Assembly: GCF_040144835.1 (NCBI RefSeq)
Contig: NZ_CP151632.1
Location: forward strand, 310,001 to 374,000
Direction of reading: 5' to 3'
DNA length: 64,000 bases
From: Microbacterium sp. LWS13-1.2
GTDB taxonomy: Bacteria > Actinomycetota > Actinomycetes > Actinomycetales > Microbacteriaceae
The number at the start of each line of letters is the position of its first letter. Position 1 is the first letter of the stretch. Below are positions 1 through 9,586 of the stretch, piece after piece. The notes under the pieces were generated by a model that was not told the origin of the DNA, did no database searches, and saw nothing but the letters and a program-made list of their open reading frames with translations. The translations under genes and the position numbers were made by a program.

Positions 1-1
1 G

Positions 2-1993
2 GCTGCGGCCTTCGACATCGACTGGGACTTCGGCGGCGGAAAGGTGCGGCTGCCGGTCCTCGGCGAAGACGCCGCGCAGGCTGCGGCAGCCGGCACGCTC
101 CGCGTCGAGGACGGCGAGCTCCGCTACTACGACCACCGGTTCCCGCTCGCGCCGGGCAGCACGCGATCCGACCCTGAGGACGTACTGGCCGTGCACGCGC
201 GGCAGCACTACGAGCTCATGTCGTGGCGCCGAGAAGCCTTCGACCTCAACTACCGCCGGTTCTTCGGCGTCTCGAGCCTCGCAGCGATCCGTGTCGAGGA
301 CCCGGAGGTGTTCGAGGCGAGCCACGGCGAGATCGGCAGCTGGTTCGCCGACGGCCTGGTCGACGGCCTGCGGGTGGATCATCCCGATGGTCTGCGTGCT
401 CCGGTGGAGTACCTGGAGCACCTCGACGCGCTCACCGGCGGCGCCTACGTCCTCGTGGAGAAGATCCTCGAGCACGGCGAGACATTGCCGCAGTTCTTCG
501 CCGCCGACGGCACGACGGGCTACGAGGCGCTCGCGGCCATCGACCGCGTGCTCGTGGATCCCCGCGGCGAAGCGCACCTGGACGCCCTCGACGCACGGTT
601 GCGCGAGCATTCGCGCCTGCCCGCCGCGCAGCCGTGGCCCGAGGTGATCGCGGCCACGAAGCGGGCGATCGGCGAGGGGATCCTGCGCTCCGAGGTGCGT
701 CGGCTCGCCCGTGACCTCGGAGCGCCCGACGACGCCGCGACCGAGGACGCGCTCGTCGAGCTCCTCGCACGCTTCCCGGTGTACCGGTCGTATCTGCCGG
801 CCGGCCGCGAGCACCTGGACGCGGCGGCCGCCGCCGCCCGCGCGCACCGCCCCGACCTGGCTGCGACGCTCGACGCCGTGCTCCCGGCGCTCGCCGACCC
901 CCGGCATCCCGCCGCGCTGCGCTTCCAGCAGACCAGCGGCATGGTGATGGCGAAGGGGGTCGAGGACACGGCGTTCTACCGCGCGACGCGTCTCGGGACG
1001 CTCACCGAGGTCGGCGCGGATCCCTCCGTGTTCGCGCTGTCGGTCGGCGAATTCCACGCCGCCCAGGCGGCTCGGCACGCCGCCTGGCCGCACTCGATGA
1101 CGACCCTCTCGACGCACGACACCAAGCGGGGCGAAGACGTGCGCGCGCGGCTCGCCGTGCTCTCCGAGATCCCCGAGCGGTGGGGCGAGGTGCTGGAGGG
1201 ACTGGCGGATGCCGCCTCCACCGGCCACGGACCCTTCGACGCGCTGCTGTGGCAGGCCATCGTGGGTGCCTGGCCGGCATCCCGTGAGCGCCTGCACGCG
1301 TATGCCGAGAAGGCGGCGCGCGAGGCCGGCGAGGCCACCTCGTGGCTGGAGCCGGACGCGGGGTTCGAGCGCCGCCTCCACGCGGCGGTCGATGCGGCAT
1401 TCGACGACCCCGCGGTGGCGGCGCGCCTGGAGTCCTTCGTCTCCGAGATCGAGGGCGCCGGCTGGTCGAACGCGCTGTCGGCGAAGCTGCTGCAGCTCAC
1501 CGGTCCGGGTGTCCCCGACGTCTATCAGGGCAGCGAGCTGTGGGAGCAGAGCCTCGTCGACCCCGACAACCGCAGGGCCGTCGACTTCGACGAACGCCGC
1601 CGGCTGCTGTCGCGCATCGACGCGGGTGAGCAGCCGATCGTCGATCGGAGCGGTGCGGCGAAGCTGCTCGTCACCTCTCGCGCCCTGCGGCTGCGTCGCG
1701 ACCGCCCCGACCTGTTCACGCGCTACACGCCCATGACGGTGGTCGGCTCCGCCGCCGAGCACGCGATCGCGGCCGACCGCGGCGGCGCGGTGGCGGTGGC
1801 GACGCGCCGCCCGGTCGGACTGGCGCGCCGCGGTGAGGCGACCGGATCCACGTGGGGCGACACGGTCCTGCTGCGGCACGCCGGACCCACCACCGACGTG
1901 CTCACCGGGCGGTCGTTCACCGGCCACATCGCGTTGGCGGAACTGCTCGACGTCTATCCCGTCGCGCTGCTGATCACGGCGGAGCCGTCATGA
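2..1993 (+). CDS. treY: maltooligosyl trehalose synthase TreY (5' end outside window)
   Basis: TreY isomerises the reducing-end alpha-1,4 bond of a maltooligosaccharide to alpha-1,1, giving a maltooligosyl-trehalose for TreZ. The frame is open from base 2 and holds the family's FDIDW motif, so the gene begins upstream. The GH13 catalytic residues are visible: the nucleophile Asp in RVDHPDG (nt 377), the acid/base Glu in VEKIL (nt 458) and the [10 protein letters not shown] motif near nt 1110. About 663 residues lie in the window, so roughly the first 100-150 are missing. The stop overlaps the treZ start as ATGA, implying translational coupling. Identity is secure from the motifs and from treZ next door. 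Confidence 0.95.
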   Translation, partial: AAAFDIDWDFGGGKVRLPVLGEDAAQAAAAGTLRVEDGELRYYDHRFPLAPGSTRSDPEDVLAVHARQHYELMSWRREAFDLNYRRFFGVSSLAAIRVEDPEVFEASHGEIGSWFADGLVDGLRVDHPDGLRAPVEYLEHLDALTGGAYVLVEKILEHGETLPQFFAADGTTGYEALAAIDRVLVDPRGEAHLDALDARLREHSRLPAAQPWPEVIAATKRAIGEGILRSEVRRLARDLGAPDDAATEDALVELLARFPVYRSYLPAGREHLDAAAAAARAHRPDLAATLDAVLPALADPRHPAALRFQQTSGMVMAKGVEDTAFYRATRLGTLTEVGADPSVFALSVGEFHAAQAARHAAWPHSMTTLSTHDTKRGEDVRARLAVLSEIPERWGEVLEGLADAASTGHGPFDALLWQAIVGAWPASRERLHAYAEKAAREAGEATSWLEPDAGFERRLHAAVDAAFDDPAVAARLESFVSEIEGAGWSNALSAKLLQLTGPGVPDVYQGSELWEQSLVDPDNRRAVDFDERRRLLSRIDAGEQPIVDRSGAAKLLVTSRALRLRRDRPDLFTRYTPMTVVGSAAEHAIAADRGGAVAVATRRPVGLARRGEATGSTWGDTVLLRHAGPTTDVLTGRSFTGHIALAELLDVYPVALLITAEPS

Positions 1994-3723
1994 TGCCCGA
2001 AGTCTGGGCTCCGCGGGCGACGACGGTGGCGCTCCGCGCGCCCGGGCGGGGTGCCGACACGCCGATGACTCACGTCGGCGGGGGCTGGTGGCGCGCCGGC
2101 GTCGAGCTGGAGCACGGCGACGAGTACGGCTTCGTCCTGGACGACGCGACGGTGGCACGGCCCGATCCGCGATCACGGCGCCAGCCTCGCGGCGTGCACG
2201 AGCTGAGCGCCGTCTTCGAGCCCGGCATCCACGAATGGAACGACGGCTCGTGGACCGGGCGGCAGCTCGCCGGGGGAGTGGTCTACGAGCTGCACATCGG
2301 CACCTTCACGCCCGAGGGGACATTGGATGCCGCCGCCCGGCGGCTCGGGCACCTCGTCGAGCTCGGCATCGACTTCGTCGAGCTGCTGCCGGTCAACGGC
2401 TTCAACGGCGTGCACAACTGGGGCTACGACGGCGTGCTCTGGTACGCGGTGCACGAGCCGTACGGAGGTCCGGCCGCCTATCAGCGCTTCGTCGACGCGT
2501 GCCATGCGGCCGGGCTCGGCGTGATCCAGGACGTCGTCAACAACCACCTCGGCCCGAGCGGCAACTATCTGCCCGAGTTCGGACCGTACCTGCGCGACGC
2601 GGAGTCGAACACCTGGGGGTCCTCCGTCGACCTCGACGAAGCCGAGGTCCGGCGCTACATCGTCGAGAACGCGCTGATGTGGCTGCGCGACCACCACGTC
2701 GACGGCCTGCGGCTCGACGCCGTGCACGCCCTGAAGGACGACGGCCCCGTCCACATCCTGCAGGAGCTCGCGGAATCGGTCGACGCGCTGAGCGCTCACC
2801 TCGGTCGGCCGCTCACGCTGATCGCGGAGTCCGACCTGAACGACGCCCGGCTGATCTCGGCGCGCGAGGCCGGCGGATACGGGCTCACGGCGCAGTGGAA
2901 CGACGACTACCATCACGCGCTGCATGTCGCCCTGACAGGAGAGACCACCGGCTACTACGCGGACTTCGCCTCCCTGGAGGCGCTGGCGAAAGCAGCCACG
3001 CGGGGCTTCTTCCACGACGGCACGTGGTCGTCCTTCCGCGGTAGCGCGCACGGTCACCCCATCGACGCGTGCATCCCCGCCTGGCGGCTGGTGACGTTCT
3101 CGCAGGACCACGATCAGATCGGCAACCGGGCGGCCGGCGACCGCCTCTCCCAGACGCTCGACGAAGGCGGTCTCGCGATCGCCGCGGTCCTCACGGTGCT
3201 CGCACCGTTCACGCCGATGCTGTTCATGGGCGAGGAATGGGCGGCCTCCACGCCCTGGCAGTTCTTCACCTCGCACCCCGAACCCGAGCTGGGCGCGGCC
3301 ACCGCCCGCGGCCGCAAAGCGGAGTTCGCCCGCATGGGATGGGACGAGTCCCTCGTGCCGGATCCGCAGGATCCCGAGACCTTCCGGCGCTCCACCCTGC
3401 GCTGGGAGGAGAAGGATGCCGGCACCCACGCGCGTGTGCTTGCGCTGTACCGGGAGCTCCTCGCGCTGCGACGGGCGCGCCCTGAACTCACCGACCCCGA
3501 CTTCCGCCACATCGCGGCCACGGCCGACGACGGCGCGCGCTGGTTCCGGCTCGAGCGCGGCAGCACAGAGATCGTCGTGAACTTCTCGACCGAGCTCCTG
3601 CGCCTGCCGGTGAGCGGCGCGCGGCGGATACTGCTGTCGACCGATCCGGCAGCGTCGGCCGCGGAGAAGACGCTCGCGCTGCCGCCGCGCTCAGCGCTGG
3701 TCGTCGCGACCGGGACGGACTGA
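1990..3723 (+). CDS. treZ: malto-oligosyltrehalose trehalohydrolase TreZ
   Basis: TreZ cleaves maltooligosyl-trehalose to release free trehalose, the second step after TreY. The protein has 577 residues, usual for the family. An N-terminal carbohydrate-binding domain ([15 protein letters not shown]) precedes the GH13 barrel. Catalytic residues are Asp243 in [10 protein letters not shown], Glu280 in LIAESD and Asp375 in [14 protein letters not shown] at 1990 was chosen because it overlaps the treY stop and has a GGAG six bases upstream; ATG at 1993 is also possible. The treZ stop lies two bases from the end of the convergent map gene, leaving no room for a separate terminator. Confidence 0.95.
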   Translation: MMPEVWAPRATTVALRAPGRGADTPMTHVGGGWWRAGVELEHGDEYGFVLDDATVARPDPRSRRQPRGVHELSAVFEPGIHEWNDGSWTGRQLAGGVVYELHIGTFTPEGTLDAAARRLGHLVELGIDFVELLPVNGFNGVHNWGYDGVLWYAVHEPYGGPAAYQRFVDACHAAGLGVIQDVVNNHLGPSGNYLPEFGPYLRDAESNTWGSSVDLDEAEVRRYIVENALMWLRDHHVDGLRLDAVHALKDDGPVHILQELAESVDALSAHLGRPLTLIAESDLNDARLISAREAGGYGLTAQWNDDYHHALHVALTGETTGYYADFASLEALAKAATRGFFHDGTWSSFRGSAHGHPIDACIPAWRLVTFSQDHDQIGNRAAGDRLSQTLDEGGLAIAAVLTVLAPFTPMLFMGEEWAASTPWQFFTSHPEPELGAATARGRKAEFARMGWDESLVPDPQDPETFRRSTLRWEEKDAGTHARVLALYRELLALRRARPELTDPDFRHIAATADDGARWFRLERGSTEIVVNFSTELLRLPVSGARRILLSTDPAASAAEKTLALPPRSALVVATGTD

Positions 3724-3725
3724 GG

Positions 3726-4508
3726 TCAGCGGACGCCGAGCCACGAACGGTCCGAGAGCACGATCGGGCCGTCCTCGGTGATCGCGACGGTGTGCTCGGA
3801 GTGGGCGCCCCGCGACCCGTCGGCCGAGCGCAGCGTCCACCCGTCCGGGTCGGTGATGAGCTCGTCGGTCGTCTGCAGGAACCACGGCTCGAGGGCGAGC
3901 ACGAGCCCGGCCCGCAGCGGGTAGCCGCGCCCGGCCTTGCCGTCGTTGGCGACGTGCGGGTCGCCATGCATCTCACGACCCACGCCGTGCCCGCCGAAGT
4001 CCGTGTTGATGGAGTAGCCGTCGCCGTGGGCGACGGCGGCGATGGCCGCGGAGATGTCGCCGATGCGGTTGCCCACCGTCGCCGCCGCGATTGCGGCATC
4101 CAGCGCCCGCTCCGTCGTGTCGATCAGCGCGAGATCCTCGTCACGCGGTGTGCCCACGACGAACGAGACGGCGGAATCGGCCACCCAGCCGTCGATCGAC
4201 ACGGCGAAGTCGAGCGACACCAGATCGCCGTCGCGCAGTGTGTAGTCGAAGGGCAGTCCGTGCAGCACCGCGTCGTTGACCGAGGTGCAGATGACCTTGC
4301 CGAAGGGGCGGGCGCCGAACGACGGGTGGTAGTCGATGTAGCACGACTCGGCGCCGGCCCGGCGGATCAGCTCGTGGGCTCGGCGGTCGATCGCCAGGAG
4401 GTTCGTGCCCACCTTGGTCTCGTCGCGCAGCGTCGCGAGCGTCTCGGCGACGAATCGCCCGGCGGGCTTCATCGCCTCGATCTCGGCAGGGGTGCGCAAC
4501 TCGATCAT
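3726..4508 (-). CDS. map: type I methionine aminopeptidase
   Basis: Removes the initiator methionine from new proteins in the cytosol, using two metal ions. The 260-residue protein has all five metal ligands of the pita-bread fold: Asp100, Asp111, His174 (GGHGVGREMHGD), Glu207 (LALEPW) and Glu238 (SEHTVAI), plus the conserved His83. I chose ATG at 4508 (MIELRTPAEI) over an upstream ATG at 4556: it matches the family N-terminus and has an AGGAAG ribosome site about nine bases before it. Actinobacteria often carry two map genes, so this may not be the only copy. Confidence 0.94.
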   Translation of the reverse strand: MIELRTPAEIEAMKPAGRFVAETLATLRDETKVGTNLLAIDRRAHELIRRAGAESCYIDYHPSFGARPFGKVICTSVNDAVLHGLPFDYTLRDGDLVSLDFAVSIDGWVADSAVSFVVGTPRDEDLALIDTTERALDAAIAAATVGNRIGDISAAIAAVAHGDGYSINTDFGGHGVGREMHGDPHVANDGKAGRGYPLRAGLVLALEPWFLQTTDELITDPDGWTLRSADGSRGAHSEHTVAITEDGPIVLSDRSWLGVR

Positions 4509-4614
4509 GTGGAGCTTCCTCTCAGTCCTCCTCCATTCTGTCGGACTCGGCACCACCGGGCTGGGAGGATGCCCCGTGGCACGCGGAACCGCGCCGTCAC
4601 CCGCATCGGCGGCG

Positions 4615-4620
4615 TACCAT
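4615..4620 (+). promoter_or_regulatory. -10 box TACCAT before the 4628 gene
   Basis: TACCAT lies seven bases before the ATG at 4628. This fits leaderless or near-leaderless transcription. No clear -35 box is visible. Confidence 0.35.
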
Positions 4621-4627
4621 CAGAGGC

Positions 4628-5122
4628 ATGTGGCTGCGTCGCGTGTTCTTCGGCTGGCTCATTCCGGCGGCCTTCCTGCTGCCGCTGTGGCTCTTCGTCG
4701 GGTGGGCCGTCTTCAATGCGGGCGGCTGGGCGTTCCTCTGGGTGCTGTTCCTCGCGATCCCCGGCGTGTTCGTCTGGCAGCTGATCCTCACGCTGCTGGT
4801 GCGGGCGCGCGGTACGGTCCGCGCCCATCGCGCCGTCTCGTGGTGGGACGTTCTCGGGTTCACCGTCTGGCACGGGCTCGTGATCTCGCTCGGCTTCTTC
4901 GCCGAGGCATGGTGGGCTCCGGTGATGGTCGTGACGATCCTGGCCGGTGTCGGGTTGTTCTGGCTCGAGCTGTGGCAGCTGTGGAGCGAGGCCCGGCCGT
5001 CGCGATTCGTCCTGCGCACAGCCGACGGCGTCGCCTACATTCCGGCGCCGGCCGACGAAGGGTACGTCGCCGAGCGCGACGTCATCATCATCTCCGAGAA
5101 GCAGACGCCGCCCGCGAGCTGA
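4628..5122 (+). CDS. small multi-pass membrane protein of unknown function
   Basis: A 164-residue protein with about four hydrophobic segments (roughly residues 8-28, 33-58, 70-90 and 95-115) and a polar C-terminal tail of about 45 residues ending SEKQTPPAS, probably cytoplasmic. I recognise no catalytic motif. It sits between map and rplS, and similar proteins occur in related actinobacteria at this kind of position. An AGAGG is very close to the ATG, and a TACCAT -10-like box precedes it, so the mRNA may be almost leaderless. Function unknown. Confidence 0.75.
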   Translation: MWLRRVFFGWLIPAAFLLPLWLFVGWAVFNAGGWAFLWVLFLAIPGVFVWQLILTLLVRARGTVRAHRAVSWWDVLGFTVWHGLVISLGFFAEAWWAPVMVVTILAGVGLFWLELWQLWSEARPSRFVLRTADGVAYIPAPADEGYVAERDVIIISEKQTPPAS

Positions 5123-5129
5123 CGCGTTT

Positions 5130-5158
5130 TGGCCGGGTGCGGCATCCATGGCAGAATG
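5130..5158 (+). promoter_or_regulatory. candidate rplS promoter and leader
   Basis: TTGGCC (5130-5135) and CAGAAT (5153-5158) are spaced by 17 bases and would start a leader of about 125 bases before rplS. The leader contains a small GGCG-TCA-CGCC hairpin (5206-5216) and a distant CTGCGGC/GCCGCAG pairing (5223-5229 with 5273-5279). Leader regulation of L19 is known in some bacteria. That this region acts so is inference. Confidence 0.4.
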
Positions 5159-5290
5159 GTTGTTTGTGCCCTGACCGGTTCTGCCTCAGGGGAATCAGCT
5201 GAACGGCGTCACGCCGGAGGCCTGCGGCACACCGAGTCCTTCACCTTACTTCCCGCGGTCGACCTGTGGCGGCCGCAGAGAGAGACGATC

Positions 5291-5638
5291 ATGCAGATCC
5301 TCGACGCCGTCGATGCGGCTTCACTCCGCTCCGACATCCCCGCCTTCAACGCCGGCGACACCGTGAAGGTGCACGTCAACATCACCGAGGGCAACCGCTC
5401 GCGTATCCAGGTCTTCCAGGGCGTCGTCATCGGCCGCTCGGGCGACGGCGTGCGCGAGACCTTCACGGTCCGCAAGATCAGCTTCCAGGTCGGCGTCGAG
5501 CGCACCTTCCCGGTGCACTCCCCGGTCATCGACCACATCGAGGTCGTGACCCGTGGTGACGTGCGCCGCGCGAAGCTCTACTACCTGCGCAACCTCCGTG
5601 GCAAGAAGGCCAAGATCAAGGAGAAGCGCGACAACTGA
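5291..5638 (+). CDS. rplS: 50S ribosomal protein L19
   Basis: L19 lies at the interface of the large and small ribosomal subunits. The 115-residue protein matches the family length and has the conserved block [12 protein letters not shown] followed by ERTFPVHSP and the basic C-terminus [21 protein letters not shown] at 5291 was chosen over upstream in-frame starts because it gives the family N-terminus and has AGAGAGA before it. It has its own leader of about 170 bases and ends in a strong terminator, so it is probably a single-gene transcript ahead of lepB. Confidence 0.97.
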   Translation: MQILDAVDAASLRSDIPAFNAGDTVKVHVNITEGNRSRIQVFQGVVIGRSGDGVRETFTVRKISFQVGVERTFPVHSPVIDHIEVVTRGDVRRAKLYYLRNLRGKKAKIKEKRDN

Positions 5639-5662
5639 CACCAGCTGCCTGCAGCGCTGTCT

Positions 5663-5694
5663 CGAGGCCCCGGACGCTTGCGTCCGGGGCCTCG
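5663..5694 (+). terminator. rplS terminator hairpin
   Basis: A perfect 14-bp stem (CGAGGCCCCGGACG at 5663-5676 with its complement at 5681-5694) around the loop CTTG, 24 bases after the rplS stop. There is no long T run, as is common in high-GC genomes. Confidence 0.8.
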
Positions 5695-5772
5695 TCCGTT
5701 CTCCGGACGGGCCGGAATGTGCGACCCTTGAAGGCGGGTCGCCGCGACCGTCGGCGCCCGCGAAGGAACTCC

Positions 5773-6549
5773 ATGACGACCGAGAAGTCGGCTCCCGCCG
5801 AGCCGGCCCCCGGGGCCGAGCCCGCAGCGACCATTCAGCCGCGTCGTCGGGGCTGGCTCGTCTTCCTGCGCGATGTGATCGTGATCATCCTGATCGCCGT
5901 CCTCGTCTCGCTCATCGTGAAGACGTTCATCGTCCGATCGTTCTACATCCCCTCCGGTTCGATGGAGGACACCCTTCACGTCAAGGACCGCATCCTCGTG
6001 GACGAGATCACCCCGCGGTTCGGTGCCTACGAGCGGGGCGACATCGTCGTGTTCCAGGATCCCGGCGGCTGGCTGCCGCCGAGCACGGAGCCCGCCCGCC
6101 CGCCGATCGTCGAGGGGGTGGAGTGGGTGCTGTCGCTCGTGGGTCTCGCCGCGCCCGACAGCGACGACCACCTCGTCAAGCGCATCATCGGGCTCCCGGG
6201 TGACCACGTCGTGTGCTGCAACGCGATCGGTCAGATCACGGTCAACGACGTGCCCATCAACGAGAGCGTGTACATCAAGCTGCCGGCGGGGGAGTCGGCG
6301 GCATCCGGCGACCCCTTCGACATCGTCGTGCCCGAGGACAGTCTCTGGGTGCTGGGCGACAACCGCTACCGCTCGAAGGACTCGCGGTACAACACCGACC
6401 AGCCGGGCAAGGGCTTCGTGCCGATCGACAACCTCGTCGGCCGCGCCTTCCTCGTGACCTGGCCGTTCGACCGGTTCGGTTTCCTCGACTTCCACCACGA
6501 CGTGTTCGCCGGCGTTCCCGCGCCGGAGCCGGAGGGCGGCGCGAAGTGA
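5773..6549 (+). CDS. lepB: signal peptidase I
   Basis: Cleaves signal peptides from exported proteins at the outer face of the membrane with a Ser-Lys dyad. The 258-residue protein has a Pro/Ala-rich cytoplasmic start, one membrane segment (about residues 33-52), the nucleophile Ser63 in PSGSMEDTL, the general base Lys136 in LVKRIIGLPGDHVV, and the C-terminal box GDNRYRSKDSR. ATG at 5773 has a GAAGGA seven bases upstream. The stop overlaps the rnhB GTG. The order rplS-lepB-rnhB is conserved in actinobacteria. Confidence 0.95.
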   Translation: MTTEKSAPAEPAPGAEPAATIQPRRRGWLVFLRDVIVIILIAVLVSLIVKTFIVRSFYIPSGSMEDTLHVKDRILVDEITPRFGAYERGDIVVFQDPGGWLPPSTEPARPPIVEGVEWVLSLVGLAAPDSDDHLVKRIIGLPGDHVVCCNAIGQITVNDVPINESVYIKLPAGESAASGDPFDIVVPEDSLWVLGDNRYRSKDSRYNTDQPGKGFVPIDNLVGRAFLVTWPFDRFGFLDFHHDVFAGVPAPEPEGGAK

Positions 6550-7205
6550 CCGTCGCCGAGCCTCGTCTCACGCTCGAGCGGCGGCTCCTGCGGGAGCACG
6601 CGCTCGTCATCGCGTGCGACGAGGTCGGCCGCGGTGCGCTGGCCGGTCCGGTCGCCGTCGGCGCGGCGGTGGTCGACGCCCCCCGCTCCCGCAAGCGGAT
6701 CCCGCAGGGGCTCCGCGACTCGAAGCTGGTCCCCGAGCCCCGGCGCGCCGACGTCGCGGCACGGGCGGCGTCGTGGGTCGCAGCGAGCGCGGTCGGCTGG
6801 GCGAGCTCGGAGGAGATCGACGAGATCGGGATCATGCGCGCACTCGGGCTCGCCGCCATCCGCGCAATCGCCGACCTGCGTGCTCACGGGGTCGTCCCCG
6901 AGGATGCGATCGTGATCCTCGACGGCAACTACGACTACATCCGCCCCGCCGGCGCATGGGGGCTGACGGTGCAGCCGGTCATCAAGGCCGATCGCGACTG
7001 CGCTTCGGCGGCGGCGGCATCCGTCATCGCCAAAGTCGCGCGCGACAGTCTCATGACCGAACTCCACGACGAGCTTCCGGCCTACAACTGGGCGCGTAAC
7101 AAGGGCTACGCGAGCCCGGACCACCGCGAGGCCATCCGCACGCACGGAATCAGCCGACACCATCGCGCGTCCTGGTCGATCGCGGACGCGCCGACGCTCT
7201 TCTGA
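6546..7205 (+). CDS. rnhB: ribonuclease HII
   Basis: Cuts RNA in RNA-DNA hybrids and at single ribonucleotides in DNA. The 219-residue protein has the DEDD metal-binding set: ACDEVGRGALAGP near the N-terminus, ILDGNYDYI, and the SVIAKVARD helix. The GTG start at 6546 overlaps the lepB stop (GTGA), so translation is probably coupled. No upstream alternative is needed, because the family motif begins about 20 residues in. Confidence 0.95.
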   Translation: MTVAEPRLTLERRLLREHALVIACDEVGRGALAGPVAVGAAVVDAPRSRKRIPQGLRDSKLVPEPRRADVAARAASWVAASAVGWASSEEIDEIGIMRALGLAAIRAIADLRAHGVVPEDAIVILDGNYDYIRPAGAWGLTVQPVIKADRDCASAAAASVIAKVARDSLMTELHDELPAYNWARNKGYASPDHREAIRTHGISRHHRASWSIADAPTLF

Positions 7206-7266
7206 GCGTTCGCCACGCGCGGAGCGGCGTCGCGGCATCCGTTCACGCCCATAGGATGGGAGCACC

Positions 7267-7590
7267 ATGGATGACGAGGTCTTCGAAGACTATGACCGCG
7301 AACTCGAACTCGCGCTCTACCGCGAGTATCGCGATGTCGTCTCGCAGTTCCAGTACGTGATCGAGACGGAACGGCGCTTCTACCTCGCGAACGAGGTCAA
7401 CGTCGTGCGCCGCGACACCGAGCACGACTTCTACTTCGAGATCTCGATGTCGGACGTGTGGGTGTGGGACATCTACCGCGCCGACCGCTTCGTCAAGGCG
7501 GTGCGCGTGCTCACCTTCAAGGACGTCAACGTCGAAGAGCTGTCGCGCCGGGACTTCCACCTGCCCGAAGAGCTCTCGCTCGACACCTGA
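7267..7590 (+). CDS. DUF2469 family protein
   Basis: A 107-residue acidic protein rich in aromatic residues (FYFEISMSDVWVWDIYRADR). The family is found almost only in actinobacteria, next to rnhB, and its function is not known. The ATG at 7267 has GGGAG upstream and a TAGGAT -10 box at 7252-7257. The neighbour order matches that in Mycobacterium, where the homologue is Rv2901c. No catalytic motif is obvious. Confidence 0.9.
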   Translation: MDDEVFEDYDRELELALYREYRDVVSQFQYVIETERRFYLANEVNVVRRDTEHDFYFEISMSDVWVWDIYRADRFVKAVRVLTFKDVNVEELSRRDFHLPEELSLDT

Positions 7591-7697
7591 GCCACAGGCT
7601 CCTCCCCAGCCCCCGCGATCCCGGGACCGCACGTCGGTTCTGAACGGATGCCGCCGCCGCGCGTCCGCGCGAGGTTCGCGCGCGCGACGATGCCTGA

Positions 7698-8066
7698 ATG
7701 GCAGACAAAGACGTGCTCGGCCGTGCGGGCGAGGACCGCGCCGCACGGTACTTCGAGACCCAGGGCTTCACGGTGCTCGCGCGCAACTGGCGAAGCCGTG
7801 AGGGCGAACTCGACCTCGTGGTGGCGGACGGCGCCGCGGTGGTCGTCGTCGAGGTCAAGACACGGCGCGGCGAGGAGTTCGGGCACCCCTTCGAGGCCAT
7901 CGACGCTCGCAAGCGCGTACGGCTGTGGCGGCTCGGCGTCGCATGGGCGAGTCAGCACCGCGAGCTCGTGCAGGGGCGCCGGTTGCGCATCGACGCGATC
8001 GGGCTCACGGGCACGGAGCCCTCGACGGCTCGCCTGGAACACCTCGTCGACGTGGAGGTGCCGTGA
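7698..8066 (+). CDS. yraN: YraN/UPF0102 family nuclease-like protein
   Basis: A 122-residue protein with the PD-(D/E)XK nuclease-like core: an early Glu, then EGELDLVVADG and VVVEVKTRRG, giving the E...E-x-D...E-x-K pattern. The family is often found beside comM and dprA and is thought to act on DNA, but its role is unproven. The stop overlaps the comM GTG as GTGA. The ATG at 7698 follows 107 intergenic bases that include CGATGCC but no strong ribosome site. Confidence 0.88.
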   Translation: MADKDVLGRAGEDRAARYFETQGFTVLARNWRSREGELDLVVADGAAVVVVEVKTRRGEEFGHPFEAIDARKRVRLWRLGVAWASQHRELVQGRRLRIDAIGLTGTEPSTARLEHLVDVEVP

Positions 8067-9586
8067 GCGTCGCGCGCACGTGGGCCGTCGCGCTCGTCGG
8101 TGCCGAGGGCGAGTGCGTCGAGGTCGAGGCGGACCTGTCGCAGCAGACCCCGGAGTTCCGCATCATCGGCCTGCCCGACAAGGCACTGGGCGAGGCGGTG
8201 CAGCGCGTTCACAACGCGTGCGCCAACAGCGGCACGCCGCTGCCCCGGCGACGGCTGACCGTGAACCTGTCACCGGCGAGCCTGCCGAAGCAGGGATCCG
8301 GCTTCGACATCGCGATCGCAGTCGCGTCTCTCGCGACCGAGTCGTCGATGGATGCGGCCTCGGTCGCGTCGGCCGTGCACATCGGGGAACTCGGCCTCGA
8401 CGGGCGCCTGCGCCCCGTCCCCGGTGTGCTGCCCGCGGTGGTCGCTGCCCGGCGGGCAGGCCATCGGCGGATCGTCGTGCCCTACGCCAACGGCGCCGAG
8501 GCGGCGCTCGTCGGTGGGATGGACGTGCTCGCCGCCGTCAACCTCGCACAGGTGGTGGCCTGGCACGGCGGTGACGTCGAGGTCGCCGACGAAGATCCCG
8601 TCGCCCTGCCGGACGACGAGCGGACACCCGAGCCCGTACTCGATCTCGCCGAGGTGATCGGTCAGCGCGATGCCGTGGATGCGCTCATCGTCGCAGCGGC
8701 CGGCGGGCACCACCTGCTGATGTGCGGACCGCCCGGTGCCGGCAAGACCATGCTCGCGCGACGGCTGCCCGGCATCCTTCCCGAACTCGACGACGGTGCG
8801 GCGCTCGCGAGTGCGTCGATCCGCAGCCTCGCGGGCTCGCGCGTGATGGAGCTGTCACGAACGCCCCCGTTCGAGGCGCCGCATCACAGCGCGAGCGTCG
8901 CAGCTCTCGTGGGCGGGGGTTCCCGCCTCATCCGGCCGGGCGCGATCGCGCGCGCCAGCGAGGGCGTGCTGTTCCTCGACGAGGCCGGCGAGTTCGCGGC
9001 GAGCGCGCTGGACGCGCTGCGGCAGCCGCTGGAGTCCGGGTCCATCACGATCCATCGCGCGGGGGCATACGCACGATACCCGGCACGCTTCCAGCTAGTC
9101 CTGGCCACGAACCCGTGCCCGTGCGGGGACTACGGGATCCGCGGCGGCACCTGCACGTGCCCACCGGCCGCGATCCGCCGCTACCTCGGCCGGCTCTCCG
9201 GGCCGCTGCTGGACCGCATGGACATCGAGCTGACCCTGACCAGGGTCTCCGTCGCCCAGCGCGGCCGCGGACCGACGATCTCGACCGCGACGGCGCGCGA
9301 TCGGGTCGCGGAGGCCCGTGCGCGCGCACGTCACCGGCTGCAGGCAACGCCCTGGCGAGTGAACGCCGATGTGCCGGGGACCTGGCTCCGCGAGGGACCG
9401 GTCGCCCCGCCGCCCGTGATCCGCCGCCCGCTGGATGCCGCGCTGCACCGTGGTGCGCTGACGCTGCGCGGCTACGATCGCGTGCTGCGGGTCGCATGGT
9501 CGCTGGCCGACATCGACGGGCGAGCGCAGCTGAGTGCCGAGCATGTCGGGCGGGCGCTCTACCTGAAGAAGGGTCTGGCGCTGTGA
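8063..9586 (+). CDS. comM: YifB/ComM family AAA+ ATPase (Mg-chelatase-like)
   Basis: ComM is a hexameric helicase that promotes branch migration when incoming DNA is integrated during transformation. The 507-residue protein has a Lon-like N-terminal domain (GSGFDIAIAVASL), Walker A CGPPGAGKTMLARR, Walker B VLFLDEAGEF, a cysteine cluster (NPCPCGDYG with CTCPP) and the C-terminal Mg_chelatase region. The GTG start overlaps the yraN stop, and its own stop overlaps the dprA GTG, so yraN-comM-dprA read as one coupled unit. Many species with this pair are not known to be naturally competent. Confidence 0.93.
   Translation: MSVARTWAVALVGAEGECVEVEADLSQQTPEFRIIGLPDKALGEAVQRVHNACANSGTPLPRRRLTVNLSPASLPKQGSGFDIAIAVASLATESSMDAASVASAVHIGELGLDGRLRPVPGVLPAVVAARRAGHRRIVVPYANGAEAALVGGMDVLAAVNLAQVVAWHGGDVEVADEDPVALPDDERTPEPVLDLAEVIGQRDAVDALIVAAAGGHHLLMCGPPGAGKTMLARRLPGILPELDDGAALASASIRSLAGSRVMELSRTPPFEAPHHSASVAALVGGGSRLIRPGAIARASEGVLFLDEAGEFAASALDALRQPLESGSITIHRAGAYARYPARFQLVLATNPCPCGDYGIRGGTCTCPPAAIRRYLGRLSGPLLDRMDIELTLTRVSVAQRGRGPTISTATARDRVAEARARARHRLQATPWRVNADVPGTWLREGPVAPPPVIRRPLDAALHRGALTLRGYDRVLRVAWSLADIDGRAQLSAEHVGRALYLKKGLAL

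Noticed and set aside
2173..3510. 445-residue minus-strand frame opposite treZ
   Set aside because: Antisense shadow of a gene with intact catalytic motifs.
5123..5290. Known riboswitch upstream of rplS
   Set aside because: I could not match any riboswitch core. The structure seen is too weak to name.
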